Shown in pieces: positions 33,727 through 45,371 of a stretch of 64,000 bases of DNA. How positions within the stretch are numbered: the stretch's first letter is position 1; each line of letters opens with the position of its first letter. This DNA comes from Terfezia claveryi (taxonomy: Eukaryota > Ascomycota > Pezizomycetes > Pezizales > Pezizaceae): contig WHUX01000061.1 in assembly GCA_015179025.1 (NCBI GenBank), forward strand, positions 62,001 to 126,000. Direction: 5' to 3'. A program made the translations under genes and the position numbers. The notes under the pieces were generated by a model that saw only the letters and a list, made by a program, of their open reading frames with translations, was not told the origin of the DNA and did not search any database.

Positions 33727-34489
33727 AAAAGGAAGGAAAGGAAGCAAAAATGTATAAGCACGGCAGTTCTCCATCACCCCGCCCCTAGGCATACCCCGAT
33801 ACATCCCAGTGCATGGCTGAACCTGTTGCTGGTGTTACCATCAAACCCTTCTCTCCTTGTGCTGATGCATACGTATGTGGGCCACACCGGTCGACCTAAA
33901 TACATCCAGATATCACAATTTAAAGCAATGTGCCCTTTCGGAGCCCCAGAAGTTGCACGTAGCGGACATTGCCCCTGTATAGAACACGGAATCTGCCTCG
34001 CGCAGAAATGCATGATGGCAAACTGGTCTCGGGCCATGATCATTCTGATGGCTTTTCATTTGGTGGTTAATTTGAATTTCATCAGTCATTAGTTTGTGGA
34101 CATAGTCTGGTTCTCTTCGCATCTGGGATATCTACCAGACTACTTACGCCATTCGTGCAACCCTGGGGGGGAGATCTTCGTTGTCAAGAACATAAAAGGA
34201 TATGATCAGTCGGTCTGATCGAGACTAGATGCAGAGTGATTTCGAGTTACTTGAAGCCTTGGCTGGACGTTCCCAAAGAAGATGGGCCTCGAGGAAAATC
34301 GTACGATTATTGCGTTGATGATGAAGGACCTCCAATGAAAACACATCCAGCGAATTTTTCTACAACATCTCTATGAACACCCCTGCTTCTTCACCTCCCT
34401 ATTCTACCGTTATGATGGTATGCAACGTGCTAAGCACCGCACCATGACCATTCCATTCCATCCAACTTCAGAGGCTTCCGCACTGCATT
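33727..34489. other. Intergenic region
   Basis: Two 3' ends converge here. A degenerate inverted pair of the AACCAGACTAC repeat lies at about 34103-34145 (ATAGTCTGGTT ... CTACCAGACTACTT). No exon was found. Confidence 0.5.
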
Positions 34490-34856
34490 CTACGGGTTTG
34501 CCCCCTCCTGTCGGCGAGCCGGTGGGTCACTTGTGGTCACAACATGACCGTTTGCATCATCGGTTGCCGGTACATGCGTTTCCGATGACCGCGCATCCTC
34601 ACCGTGCTCCGACAGGAACAAGTCCAGCTTCCCTTCTAATAACGTCAATTGGGCTTCCAATAAAGTTGCCTGCTCCTCTGCTCTGTAGAACGCGATATCA
34701 GCGAAGGCATCTGCGGCGCTGGGGAGGGCGGCTTTACTTGGCAAGCTCGGCATAGGCCTGAAGATCTCAAGATCAGCTTCCATGCATAACTTAAGGTACA
34801 GTAACTTTGACGCAGCGGCGACTTACCCTTGCCAACTGTGCATCATTACCAGACAT
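34490..34856 (-). CDS. Small conserved-looking coiled-coil protein
   Basis: The proposed minus-strand exons are 34856-34827 (MSGNDAQLAR) and 34765-34490, joined at phase 0 through a 61-base intron with a GTAAGT donor, giving 101 residues. A shorter reading of the intron (acceptor at 34790) would add LCMEADLE before IFRPMPSLPS. The body reads IFRPMPSLPSKAALPSAADA, then an amphipathic helix rich in Ala, Leu and Glu (FYRAEEQATLLEAQLTLLEG), and an acidic/Thr-rich tail. The helical heptads suggest a small subunit of a larger complex, but the family was not recognised. The strong donor, the start codon context and the helix make it a likely gene. Confidence 0.6.
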
Positions 34857-37374
34857 TGTTGTATTTTTCTGTGTTTTACTTATCAACAAATTGGGCGTTC
34901 TGGTCCCTAAATGCTCACTGCATACTGATCAGTTTAGTCCGTTCCTGCTCGACTCACTCCACTTCTCAGATGCGGGGGGAGGTTGACTGCTCGACAAGAT
35001 GCAGGGTCCGAAGGCTCACTTGCCAGCTTCGGGATCCAGAACCAAATTATCGAGGATCGGCGGGTTTCAGGCTCTAGAAAAAAGCTGATTGCGCCTACCG
35101 AAAACTCGTTCAACATCGATGAGGTGGGAGCCACCCCTGAGATACCTATGGCTTTGGTTCGTGCGATGACTAATGGGCGCGGGGACCTGTCGGCCTCACC
35201 GATCCCCAACCCCAACGTCCTTGGTCGGGACCGTAACCCTCCATCTGCCTTCGATTGCCTCTTGCCCTGTCCCTTGCAAGATTCCTGCCGTTGCTTATTC
35301 CATTGTTGAAGAGTATTACTCTATATGCGTCACTCTGAAAACAAAGCCGTTGCTCCTAGAACGCCGTCGTGGACGGTGCTGCTACTATACGCTGCGTCCC
35401 GGCCCTTTGTCCACTGGAGGGCCCAGCGCTGGCCGTCCGCCGGTGACAGGCAGCGTCGCCAAGCAATCAGTGGTCGAGCTAGTGGTAAACGAGCCCACTA
35501 AAGTCTCGGCGTTTGCGTGGGCTGCGCTGCGGTGGTGTGGGACGTAACCCGGCAGCCGTCGCGTCATTGTGCAGGGCCAGCCAGCAAGGAAAACAGGGAC
35601 ATCAGTCTTCCCCGTTTCTGCCCACCGCCATCCACTCCGGCCGTGAGCCGGAACGGCAGCTATGCCCATGTCAGCATGGTCACCCAGTGACTAGAATCAC
35701 AACGACGCATCATCCCAGAGGCGAGAGCTGCCTTTAAAGGACTCCGCTTTTATCCTGCCCCTCGAAAAGAAAACCCATGGGACCGCCTTCAACGGCTCTA
35801 CCCTAATCCTTGGCCTGGATCCGATGCACCCTCCACTGATAGGGGGCACTCGACTGGCTCCCTGTGTAAGCACAGCTGCGTGACAGGTTGCGGTGGGGCA
35901 GTCCAAATACAGACAGGCAAATTCCATCGGATGATGGACATAAGATAATTCTGACGGCTTAGGAGATGTCTCAACGCTCGTAGATTCTACTACCTCTTGT
36001 TTTTGCGTCTCGGTGATAGGCCCTCGGTTTGCTATACTATGCTATCCTCGTACGGTGCTCATATTGCTCATATTGCGTGGAGACGTCATACTTCGGAAAG
36101 CCCATTCTGTCCCTCCAAAGGTGGACAGCAGCTTTCGGTATGGCGCTTTGTTGTGGGCGGCCGTACAATGCTGGGCAGCTACAGTGTAGGCCCCGAAGAG
36201 AAACGTCTCGCGGTTTGGATTATATGCCTCTCCCGGCGTATATCGCATATCTCGCAAGCATCTTCACTTTATTCTCCTATGGCACATGTGGCCACGGAGA
36301 GGAGAAGTAAGGTAGCAAGCAGTAGTACCGAATTCAGTGGTAGTTGGACAGCTTTCATTAGAGCCATACTGCCAACCAAATCTGCCATTTCTCATACAGA
36401 GCAGTACAAAACAGACATACCCCCCACCCTTGGTTTCTAGATACCCCCAACGCCTGCTCTACCTGCTCCACCGAGCTGGCCTTCCATAAGCCCACAGCTT
36501 GTTGTGATCTAACCTAATTTCAAGCTTCCCAGCGGTCACAGAATTTTGTGTATGATCGACATTGTCCTCATCCAAACGAAGAAATACACCTACATAGAAC
36601 TAACAAACATATCTGAACAATTTTTACCTACCCCTGCCCTGCGAGCGGCGGGAGATCCTCTCCAGAAGTTTCGATCCATAGAGTTTCTTTGCAAATAACT
36701 CGAGACGGCGGCCGAATGTGGTGTTGAGTGTAGGTATTTGTGTGCGTTACCTTGACCTACCTACACTGGCGCATTCTAACTTACACAATTATCAGAGATT
36801 TGGCATCTCAATTCGCTGTGGAAAATTTACCTATCGTATATTGGCTGTAGGGCTTCTTGGTTCTCCAAGTGGCTTGACTGTACCCATATTCATTGAGTTG
36901 AGGAGGCCCCTTACTGCGCATTCATTTGGTGCAAAGAGAGGGAGACAGTCAAATCCGCCTGGTTGTCTATCAATTAGTGCAGCACGCTTTGGTATCTCGA
37001 CTCGGGATTTCCTATTTCTTATAGATACCCTCCTGTATCATTACGTGCTCGACCTCCGTACACACCAGCGTCACAGGGTTCCCACTTTTCTCGATTGGAT
37101 TCGAGTCTGCAAATATTCGATTAGTGTGAGGCTCTCTATTTTCTGGGCTCTCTATGCTACTACTGCATCCTTTACCTGGCTTCTACTGTGCGTGCATTTT
37201 CATCAGCTCGAACGTTGGCGGCCGGACTGCAATTTCTTTCGACAGGAAGGGGGTGTGATACTACAAGGAATCTTGTAGAGCGTTGATATCTCCGAGTCGG
37301 GGACTTGGAGAATTTGATTCATCTGGGGTATCCCTCTATCACTGAGGAAGGATCCCCAGATAATAAATCTGTGT
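34857..37374. other. Long intergenic region, partly GC-rich
   Basis: A GC-rich block at about 35380-35680 contrasts with its surroundings. Several frames of 70 to 190 codons (such as 34983-35309 and 36718-37278) have no conserved features or splice logic and are not called. The right end holds the promoter of the HMG-box gene. Confidence 0.45.
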
Positions 37375-39234
37375 ATGACGGGGCTGGAAGAGATACTTGC
37401 TCGACTGGGCCTGTCGCAGTATCTGGGGCGGCTCATAGATGAGGGTTTCGAAAATTGGGAAACCGTTCTCGATATCACCGAGCAAGACCTGTAAGCCTCG
37501 TGCAATATGCGAGTATTTTCTCAGTGGGCTGACAACGTCTTAACAGAGCAGCGTTAAATTTCAAATTAGGTCACCGACGGGTAAGTTTCGTATTTTCATG
37601 ATATTTCATGATTAGAATTCCTTCAACAGAACTATTTCAGTCTAGCTGCTGGTTACTAATGTTTCACCTGGCCATCAGGTACTCCAGCGAGAGATTGCAA
37701 GTGCGCGAGGAGTGCCTCTTGGGCAACCCTTGGTGTATCAGCAGTTCTCCCCTGTGGAGGAGCCCTTTGATCCAGAAGATAAAGCCTCACCACCCTTCAA
37801 GGTAGAAGACCCCAATAAAATTGGTCCAACGGGGAAACGAAAATACAGACGCCATCCAAAGGTTTTCACTCCCACTTAGGCTATGAGATGGAATGGTATT
37901 GACCTGTGAATCAACAGCCTGATGAACATGCCCCTGAAAAGCCACCGTCAGCCTATGTTATGTTCGCGAATCGTTAGTCTCCTACCCTACAGTCCGTATT
38001 AGATGAACTGACGCTCTCTTAAGGTGTCCGTGATGAGCTCAAGGGACAGCCTTTATCCTTCACAGACATCGCAAAGCTTGTCGGTGAGCGGTGGAAAGTA
38101 CTAGATTCTGATCACAAGGAAGAGTTTGAAATTGCGGCCTCATTGGCAAAGTCAAAATACAACACAGAGCTTTCCGAATACAAAAAGACTGACTGCTACA
38201 AAGATTACCTCCAGTATTTATCGGAATTCAGGGCGCGAACGACGAAAGAAGGCAGTGGTAAGAAGAGGCTGTCTAATGCCTACCACTCCAAAGCTAATTC
38301 GCCGAGCAAAATAGAGTCCATAGAAAGGAAGAGGCCAAAGTTGGAGGGTTTACCGCTTGGGAGTGTTGGAAGTAGTTCAAGTGTAGGAACCTCGACAACA
38401 GCTAGCAGCGGCGGGAGTGCAGGAGGCGGGATTACTACAACAACGGGTGCATTTAACATTCCTCGGCCTGCAACAAGGACTTCTGTAAGGAGGGTGGGAT
38501 CAATTGGCTCAACTACGAATACAAGCTCTTTTCCATCTCCTTCGAGCCAAAGTCCGTTAACGCATTCATCTGCGCTTCCCACCCAACAAAAATCGGCCGT
38601 CTCCCCAACATCTTCTCCAACACCTAGTGTAAACCGTTATGGGGATACTTTGGTAAAACCCATCCAAGAGCAGCAACTGGAGAGCCTCACATCTCTTTCA
38701 GCTCCCCCTGGTCATGACATGGATTCTATAACTCTACCTCGTATCCATTCCACAACTTCACAGTGCCCGCACATTCAACAGCAGCTTTCCTACTCGAGAC
38801 ATCAACCACCGCCCCCTAGTGGTCCGTCAGCTTACTCACGGTCAAGTGGCCTTGCACCAGCTCAACAGGGTCAGTTGATGCGTAGACCAGGAGAAGAGAT
38901 GGGGAGTACGTCCGTACCGCCAATACCTCCTCTTGACGATAATCGGGGGAGCAGGGCCTTACCGCTACCAACCCCGGCGCCCCCTCATGGCATGGGGTAT
39001 TTTGACCAGCGACCGCCTCACCACCACCTCAGCCCTTCACGGTCTCCTCGTCAACATAACTATCCCCAACTACCAGGGCCTACACAGTTAGTCCACTCTT
39101 CTTCATATCCACATCCTTCATCACCTAGAGTATCCACCCCTCAACCCGGAAACAGTGGCTCATCGGCGTCTCCAGGTACTATCCCCACGGCAGGCCCAGG
39201 TAGCAACTTGAGCCCACGTCGTCCGAGCTCGTAG
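37375..39234 (+). CDS. SAM-domain plus HMG-box protein
   Basis: Exons 37375-37490, 37547-37580, 37679-37861, 37918-37972 and 38024-39234, all in phase, code 532 residues. The N-terminus is a SAM-like domain (GLEEILARLGLSQYLGRLID, then VLDITEQDLAALNF and LGHRRVLQREI). After a linker with KRKYRRHPK comes an HMG box starting EKPPSAYVMFANRVRDELKG and continuing LSFTDIAKLVGERWKVLDSD up to YNTELSEYKKTDCYKDYLQY. The remaining 300 residues are Ser/Pro/Gln-rich and disordered. It is a nuclear DNA-binding protein, probably a regulator or chromatin architectural factor; its targets are unknown. The pairing of SAM with a single HMG box is found in several ascomycete proteins. Confidence 0.9.
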
Positions 39235-39964
39235 CAGTGCTTAGTCCGGGGAGGTTACGAATAAACAAGCGATCAAAGTTGGCCAACTAGCAGTGGTGCT
39301 GTTGGATGCAGATGGGAGTTTAGGGTATATTGGCGCTGTCTTCGGGAGCATATACCCCCCTCGTCTGTTTGTGATTATTTTTACTGATTTATCCTTGGTT
39401 TTTGGTATATTGTTTGCTTACGATGGGGTTTGGTAGGGTGGGGAAGACTAAATGAGAGCTGTAATGAGTGCTGTGTGGGCTTCTTTCATTATTTCAATCC
39501 TACTTTACTTTATTTTTGCCAGCTTGGTTAGGCTTCTTGTGTATATGTTTAGAATACAGCGGTATGCTTGCACAATATTATATGGGATATGCAAGTACTA
39601 TATTATGACGGTGTCTGGAAAATGATTCAGATTCGCTTCCTTAGGCCCCGAGTGTATTGTATAGTACAACAAAATGAACAATGGTTGGTTGTCGCGTCAT
39701 GATCAATTACGCCAAGCTTTGTCTCAACGCCGCGTCATGGTTGATTACGCCAAGCTATGACGCTGATCTATCATGACCCATACTGTACACCGTACTTACC
39801 AACCGTCTTATACTTCATGACTCCAAGTCCCAATACAACCACCTATGACGAGTCGCCACACTCAATTCCGTCCTCTATAATACCCATCGCCCCACCCCCC
39901 AAACCCTCACCCTCCGCTGACCAAGCTCACAAACCTTTACCTCCTCCACATAAATCCCTTAACC
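39235..39964. other. Intergenic region with a 38-base tandem pair
   Basis: It contains the 3' UTR of the HMG gene, the tandem repeat at 39693-39764 and the SPP2 promoter. No gene was found. Confidence 0.5.
39693..39764. repeat. Imperfect 38-base direct tandem repeat
   Basis: Two copies start with CGCGTCATG at 39693 and 39731 and share ATTACGCCAAGCT. The 14 bases ATTACGCCAAGCTT in copy 1 equal a stretch of the common lacZ-alpha cloning region, which may be coincidence. Confidence 0.6.
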
Positions 39965-41387
39965 ATGAAGCCCTCCGGCTTCACCATGTCCTTCAGCAGC
40001 AAGCCACCTCCCCCACTCCCCAATAAAGCCCCACCCGCAGCGCTATCCACGCCCTTCCGCTCCCGCCTAGCTGACGACTCCGACTCCGACGAGCCTAACC
40101 ACGGAAAGGTCCACCACGTCTCCGCCTTTACTAAAACGAAGGGAGCGATTTCTCTCGACAATGATGGTGATTCGGGGAAGAAATCGCCATTGGTGATTCC
40201 TGCGCTTAGGAATAAGGATTGGAAGGAAGAGAGCCTCAAGAGGAAGAGGCACCAGGTGTGGATGCCTCCTGAGGCACGTGCGGGGCCGCAGGGGGGAAGG
40301 GAGGGGGAGAGGGAGGGGGAGAGGGAGGGGAGAGGGAGGGGGAGGGGGAGGGGGAGAGGGAGGGGAGGGGGGTGTAGTGAGACTGTGGGAGGGAATACAG
40401 GGGTGGGTTTGGGGAAGGAGGGTTATGGGTTGCAGGTTATGGAGAGGGATGTTGTTGCAGTGGAGGAGGAGAACGGGAGGGGTGAGGTAAAAGCTGGGGA
40501 TGGGGATATGAAAATGGAGGAAGTTGGGCAGGAGAAGCCCAAAACCGAGGATGAAATCGCTCTAGAAGCACTTGTCTCCGGTGAGGCCAAGAAGAAAAGT
40601 ACACTCATCCTTCTCCCCACGGTGGGGGACCTCGGCTGGCGGGAATCCCGCGCGCAAATGTCACTACAAGATGAATCTGACGCGTATAAAGCCGATATTG
40701 CACTACGTCCTGACGCGCCGTCGCTGGATGCTTACGATGCCGTCCCTGTTGAGGAATTTGGCGCGGCGTTACTGAGGGGGATGGGGTGGAAGGAGGGAAT
40801 GGAGTTGGGGAAAAGAGCAAGGGGGAAGAAAGTTGCGCCGGGGAAGGCGAAAGTTGTGGAGAGGAGGCCGGCGTTATTGGGGTTGGGAGCGAAGACAAAG
40901 GAGGAGGCGTTGGGGGCGGAGTTGGGGGCATGGGGAAAGGGAGAGAAGGTTGTGTTGGGTGCTGGGGGGAAGAAGAAGGGTGGGTGGGTGGATAAGACGT
41001 ATGTGCCAGTTGTGTTGAGGAATAAGGTTACAGGGGAGATTGTAGATACGCCGCCGGCGGTGCCGTTAGCGAAGAAGGGCGATGACAGCAGGGGTAGGAA
41101 TGTTCATCATGGGGAGGTAAAGGGGAGGGAAGTGGAGTTCTTTTTTTGGGGGAGGGATAGAGATGGTAGGGCGGGAAGCAGGTGGGAGAGAGGCGATGGA
41201 GAGGATACGGACCAGAGTGAGAAGAGGAGGAAGAGAGAAGATGAGAGGGATAGGAGTCGAGAGAGGAGGAGGGGTTATGATAGTCCAAAATATAGGGAGA
41301 GGGATAGTGATCGCGATTCGAGAAGGGATAGGGATAGAGGGTCGGGGAGAGATCGAGGTGATAGGGATAGGGAGGGAGATTCTGGAA

Positions 41388-41439
<52 letters not shown>

Positions 41440-41560
41440 AAGAGATAGAGACAGGAGAAGGGACGGTGATCGGGGATCAGATAGGAGAAGAGACGGCGAC
41501 CGGGATCGTAGGAGGGACGATGACCGTGACAGGCGAAGACGGAGTCGAGAAAGGAGATGA
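39965..41560 (+). CDS. SPP2: G-patch pre-mRNA splicing factor Spp2
   Basis: A single exon codes 531 residues. Starts at 39965 (MKPSGFTM) or 39986 (MSFSSKPPPP) are both possible. The N-terminus has the conserved FSSKPPPPLPNKAPPAALST, an acidic DDSDSDE and LVIPALRNKDWKEE. A central Spp2 core reads YDAVPVEEFGAALLRGMGWK, a G-patch-like segment that continues EGMELGK, then RRPALLGLGAK. Spp2 activates the DEAH ATPase Prp2 in the spliceosome before the first catalytic step. Two low-complexity inserts stand out: an RGRGR/EGER tract at about 40295-40375 and an RD/RS-like C-terminal tail with a pure CGAGAC array at about 41394-41440 coding Asp-Arg repeats. The tail is much longer than in yeast and resembles SR-type splicing factors. 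Confidence 0.87.
41394..41440 (+). repeat. Hexanucleotide array coding Asp-Arg
   Basis: About eight perfect copies of CGAGAC lie inside SPP2 and code (DR)n. The unit is a multiple of three, so copy-number change keeps the frame. Confidence 0.9.
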
Positions 41561-41932
41561 TTGTATGATTCTAATTGCCACTGGGGTTTTTGGTCTGGCA
41601 TCGAGCACTTTTGTTTCTTCTCCTTTGTTACATTGTGCGGCGGTTTTCTTTTTGGGGGGGTTGTGGGGCATTTTTTCTGACTTCCATGGTGCATAAGGAG
41701 GTAATGGAAAGGTCAATATGAATTCATCCAACAAGATTCCAAAATCAGTATTATCTAAACAAGAAAAGCATGGAGTTATTATATTCAATATAATCCAATA
41801 AACAGTAACTATCCTGTATTGTTCCTTTACTTTAGCAATATGAATCTCGAAATTACACCACAACCACAGAAATATCTTGGCACGCTCTTCTTCAAATTCC
41901 TCCAGCTGCATCATCACCAACAAACAACTACC
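41561..41932. other. Intergenic region between SPP2 and the RRN10-like gene
   Basis: No exon was found. The spacer should hold the SPP2 3' UTR and the downstream promoter. Confidence 0.5.
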
Positions 41933-42373
41933 ATGCCCCCCAGCGGCTCCACCAAAACCACCGTCAACCCCCACCCCAGGCGCCTCATCACTCTCTACGA
42001 CGCCGCCTCCGCCCGCGCCACCTTCCAAGGCCTCCTGCCTCCCTCTCGTCCCTCCCTGACCGACCAACCCCAACCCTACCACCATCCCGCGCATGGCCCA
42101 GATGAGATCCTCGGCCGCCGCCACCCTGCCCCCCTTAAACCAATCCCGTACGAAGACACACCCAACCTCCCCTCGTCTGACTTGTTAAAGGCAATTCATC
42201 AGTATACTAGCGAGTTTTATCATAGGCATGGGCTTACAAGGGTGGCAGCGAGGACCATGGATGAGACGGGGTTGTTGGCGGTGGGGGTTCTGATTGAGGA
42301 GGCGGTGAGGGTGTGTTTGGGGGCGGGAGTGGGCGGAGCGGGGGTGTTTGAGGAGCAGGAGGAGGAGGAGGAG

Positions 42374-42423
<50 letters not shown>

Positions 42424-42715
42424 GGAGGAGGATGGGGAGGAAGAAAGAGGGGTGAAACGGAAGAGGAGAGGGAATGGTGTAGAACGGATGGGGGAGAGGA
42501 ACAGCGAGAATAGGGAAGTGGGAAGTTATAGTAGGGAATCGACATCACGCTCACAATCACATTCAAGAAGGAGGAGGAGGAAGAGGAAACCGGCGGCGGG
42601 TGAAGTTGCGGGTGCGGATGCCCCTACGGAAGGAGAATCGAAAAAAAACAGCAGGAGGAGGAAGAGAAAGAGGAGGAGGAGCAGGGGAGGAGAAGATGAG
42701 AAGACGCAGACGTAG
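41933..42715 (+). CDS. RRN10-like protein (candidate RNA polymerase I UAF subunit)
   Basis: A single exon of 260 residues starts at the ATG at 41933 in good context (ACCATGCCC). The first 130 residues include PIPYEDTPNLPSSDLLKAIH, QYTSEFYHRHGL and then MDETGLLAVGVLIEEAVRVC. The last string matches the shape of yeast Rrn10, as I remember it (DETxLxxxGxLIExxVxxxL). Rrn10 is part of the upstream activating factor that promotes rRNA gene transcription. The match rests on one block, so the name is tentative. The C-terminal half is low-complexity: an unbroken Glu run coded by a GGA/GAA repeat (about 42355-42435) and Arg/Lys-rich nuclear-signal-like clusters. These are absent from the short yeast protein. 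Confidence 0.6.
42355..42435 (+). repeat. GAG/GAA repeat coding poly-Glu
   Basis: Trinucleotide purine repeats code about 25 consecutive Glu residues in the RRN10-like gene. Length changes would keep frame. Confidence 0.85.
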
Positions 42716-43381
42716 ATGCAAACCGGGGCAGAAGGTATAACCTTTTATTTTTATTTTCCCCTCTTCTTCTTCTTCTTCTTCTTCTTCTTCTTCTTCTTCT
42801 TCTTCTTCTTCTTCCTTCCTTTCCTTAGAACTTTTCCTTTTTTTTTTTTTTTTTTTTTAAAAAAAAATATTAGGCGTTGGGTTGGGGTATGTTTCCCTCT
42901 CTCTCTTTTTTTTTTTTACTCCTTTAAAATTTGGGGGCGGGGGAGGGGGAGGGGGGTGTAATTGTTATGCAAGTTTTCTAAGCTTTCTAGCCCCAAGTCT
43001 CTCAACTCAACGGGGAAAAGGTGACTGGCTAACAAGTATCTTTTGGGCTCAACTGTCTACCCCAACTTTGTGTCGATATATCGATATACCCTTCTCGAAA
43101 CAGGCTAATAATCAATCACCTTTGCAACAATAATAGTAGAGCAGTAGTGATAGATAGCTCTACTACTACATCATTGTTACCCTCATATCTTATTCAATAA
43201 TAATGGTTTCCCTTTAAGTAAACAAACTCCCACAGACGCATTTGAACCTCAACCAATGTATGAAAATTTTTGGGTTACATCCTACAAACCTCTATCGAAA
43301 ATAAAATAACAACTGAAAAAAGATAACAAAAAAATTCTATCATTACAATCAGCAAAACCGCTTCTCCCTCCCAGGGCCAAT
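42716..43381. other. Intergenic region with CTT microsatellite and poly-T
   Basis: A CTT array of about 17 units lies at roughly 42760-42813 and a T run at about 42839-42858. The two flanking genes converge here. No gene was found. Confidence 0.6.
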
Positions 43382-44898
43382 CTACTTCCCACCCCCATAC
43401 AACCCCACCACTCTACCCCCCTCTCCCCCCGCCCCAACCCCACTATTAATCTGCACTCTCCTATCCTCGCCCCCACTAACGATCCCCACCTCCCTCTCCC
43501 ATTGCACCCCAAACACCTTTCCACCCTCCCCACTCTCCCTCTTTATCGTAAACAGACTCCCCGCCCCTCTATCCCCTCCTTCCCCTTGTGTGCTCGCTCC
43601 ACCAATCCCTACTGCGCGAACATCCCATATTCTCACGGTCCCATCATGGGATCCTGACGCGAGTAGGAATTCGGAATTGGGGGAGCGAGAGAGGGATACG
43701 ACTGCGTTTGTATGGCCGCGGAGGGTCGCTTGGGAGATTGTCGTTGCTGAGGCGCGGGGATCGTGTAGGGTGATGTGTCTCGCTGAGGAGCCTGCTGCTA
43801 GGAGGGCCAAGGAAGGGAGGGTGGTTAGGGAGATTATTGGATGCGGGGTTGTAAGGGTAGAGATGAGAGTTGTTGTTGTGAGGTCATGAGTGAGGAGAGT
43901 ATGTGACCATGTTGCGGAGTATGAGACTGTAGGGTCATGAGGGTGGAATATTGCCGCAGAGACAGGCTGCGGGGAGGAGGTGGTTGGGTTTGGTTGGGAC
44001 AGTATTGCTAATGAGCCGAATTTAGGGAGGGTAGAGGATGTGGTTCTCCGTTTTTTGATATGGCGCGGGGCAGGAGGCTGCGCGGGCGCTGGGGGGGAGC
44101 TGGTGGGGTTGGTACTCCAGAGGCCGATTGTGCCGTCAGAAGAGGCGGTGAGGAAGTGGTTTGTTGGGGTGTGGATAGAAAGGCAGTTTATGACTCCCTT
44201 GTGGCCAAGGAATTCTGCTATGGGGGTAACGATACCTCGAGGTTTCTCATCGTCATGATCGTCGATTATTAAATCGTCATCGATGACTGGCTCATCATAA
44301 CCCCATAATCTCACCGTCTGATCAATCGACCCAGTCAAGAACCTCTTCTGCGCAATCCACCCCACAGTCTTTACCGCTCCCTGGTGACCACTCGCAACCC
44401 CAACAACCCTCCCAGACCCAGTCACATCCCACACCCTCGCTACCCCATCATACCCCCCGGCAAGGACTCTCCCCTCATTCTCTTTCAAAAACTCCCCCTT
44501 CCCCTTCCCTTTCCCATCCACCCCCACCCTCCCTACTAGCACTGCCACCGAGGAAACCCAATCCTCATCCACAAAACTACTCTTGTAGACTGGTGGAAGC
44601 ACACTCCGCACGTATTCCAGCGTCAGGGTACTTTCTGCGCTGAGACCATTGGCAGTAAGGTATTCATCAAGACTAGTTTTTAGAAATATTCCGTCGATGA
44701 GGAAGTCGAAGGGGATAGGGTCAGGTGTTTCGAGTAGGTGGTTGACGACTTGGGATAGGCCGTAGCGGCGGAGAGAAGTTGGGACGAGGAGGGGGGCGGG
44801 GGAGGAGATGGTGATGTCAGGGTGCCGGGTGGTGAGCCTGATTTGGACCTGTTGGTGGGTTTGCTCCGGGGGGGGGAGGTGAGGGAGGTGGGTGCCAT
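43382..44898 (-). CDS. YTM1: Ribosome biogenesis WD40 protein Ytm1 (WDR12), start out of frame by one base
   Basis: The body, read from VQIRLTTRHPD to the stop at 43382, is clearly Ytm1. It has the N-terminal NLE/ubiquitin-like domain (VPTSLRRYGLSQVVNHLL, PIPFDFLIDGIFLKTSLDEY), then about seven WD repeats (such as LAGGYDGVARVWD, LTGSIDQTVRLWG, SGSHDGTVRIWD). Ytm1 forms the PeBoW-type complex with Erb1 and Nop7 for 60S maturation and is removed by Rea1. The conserved frame has no ATG. The nearest is the ATG at 44898-44896 (MAPTSLTSP...), one frame off. Between them lies a run of nine G (plus strand, about 44868-44876). One more G would join them, giving 505 residues. An upstream exon is an alternative, but I see no fitting donor. 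Confidence 0.85.
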
Positions 44899-45371
44899 TG
44901 GTGTATGTGGTGAGAGAGGAGTTGGTGGGGGGGGGGGCGAAGTGGTTTCTGGTTAATGGCGTCTGGTGTATGAGAGTTTGGGATGGGAAGCCGACGTGCC
45001 AAGATTTACAAAACAACAAAAAGTGAAGCGGGCGCTAGGCCACAGAGAATGATACAGTATATCGTGTCATATCTCTACTCGTCTCTTGATCTGGCCTCAA
45101 CATGGGGATATACTCAGCTACCATAGGAATACTTGTTCCGGCTCTTCCAGCCCTGGCCTTATATACTCGTACGGATTCCCACAAAGCCCAACTCCAAACA
45201 AAATAAATACTGTACACAACACACCGAGGAAAGGGCTCGGAGATATAACCCAATAAACAAAGACAAGAAGGGGGTCACCCTCAATGAACAAAAGTAACTC
45301 ACCCAAGAAGCCAAAGCACCTAGAGTTCTAATCAAAAAAACAATATGCCATCCTACTCCAACTACTTCCTA
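44899..45371. other. Intergenic region between YTM1 and an unnamed gene
   Basis: It carries the YTM1 promoter. Frames on the minus strand at about 45035-45306 show no conserved features. The stretch from 44899 to about 45019 is open in the YTM1 frame but without ATG. Confidence 0.5.

Noticed and set aside
34983..35309. 108-codon frame in GC-rich DNA
   Set aside because: Contains no recognisable motif and no partner exons; could be a transposon scrap, but nothing supports it.
36718..37278. 186-codon plus-strand open frame before the HMG-box gene
   Set aside because: No conserved residues, mixed hydrophobic composition typical of AT-rich noncoding DNA, and no splice logic linking it to the gene downstream.
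41163..41696. 177-codon frame rich in IGRE/ETETE
   Set aside because: Shadow frame of the SPP2 Arg/Asp repeat tail.
42234..42566. Pro-rich minus-strand frame
   Set aside because: Reverse-complement shadow of the GAG/GAA repeat in the RRN10-like gene.
44680..44898. Separate 72-codon minus-strand gene MAPTSLTSP...
   Set aside because: It overlaps the conserved Ytm1 frame and becomes non-conserved after the G run; it is better seen as the displaced YTM1 start.
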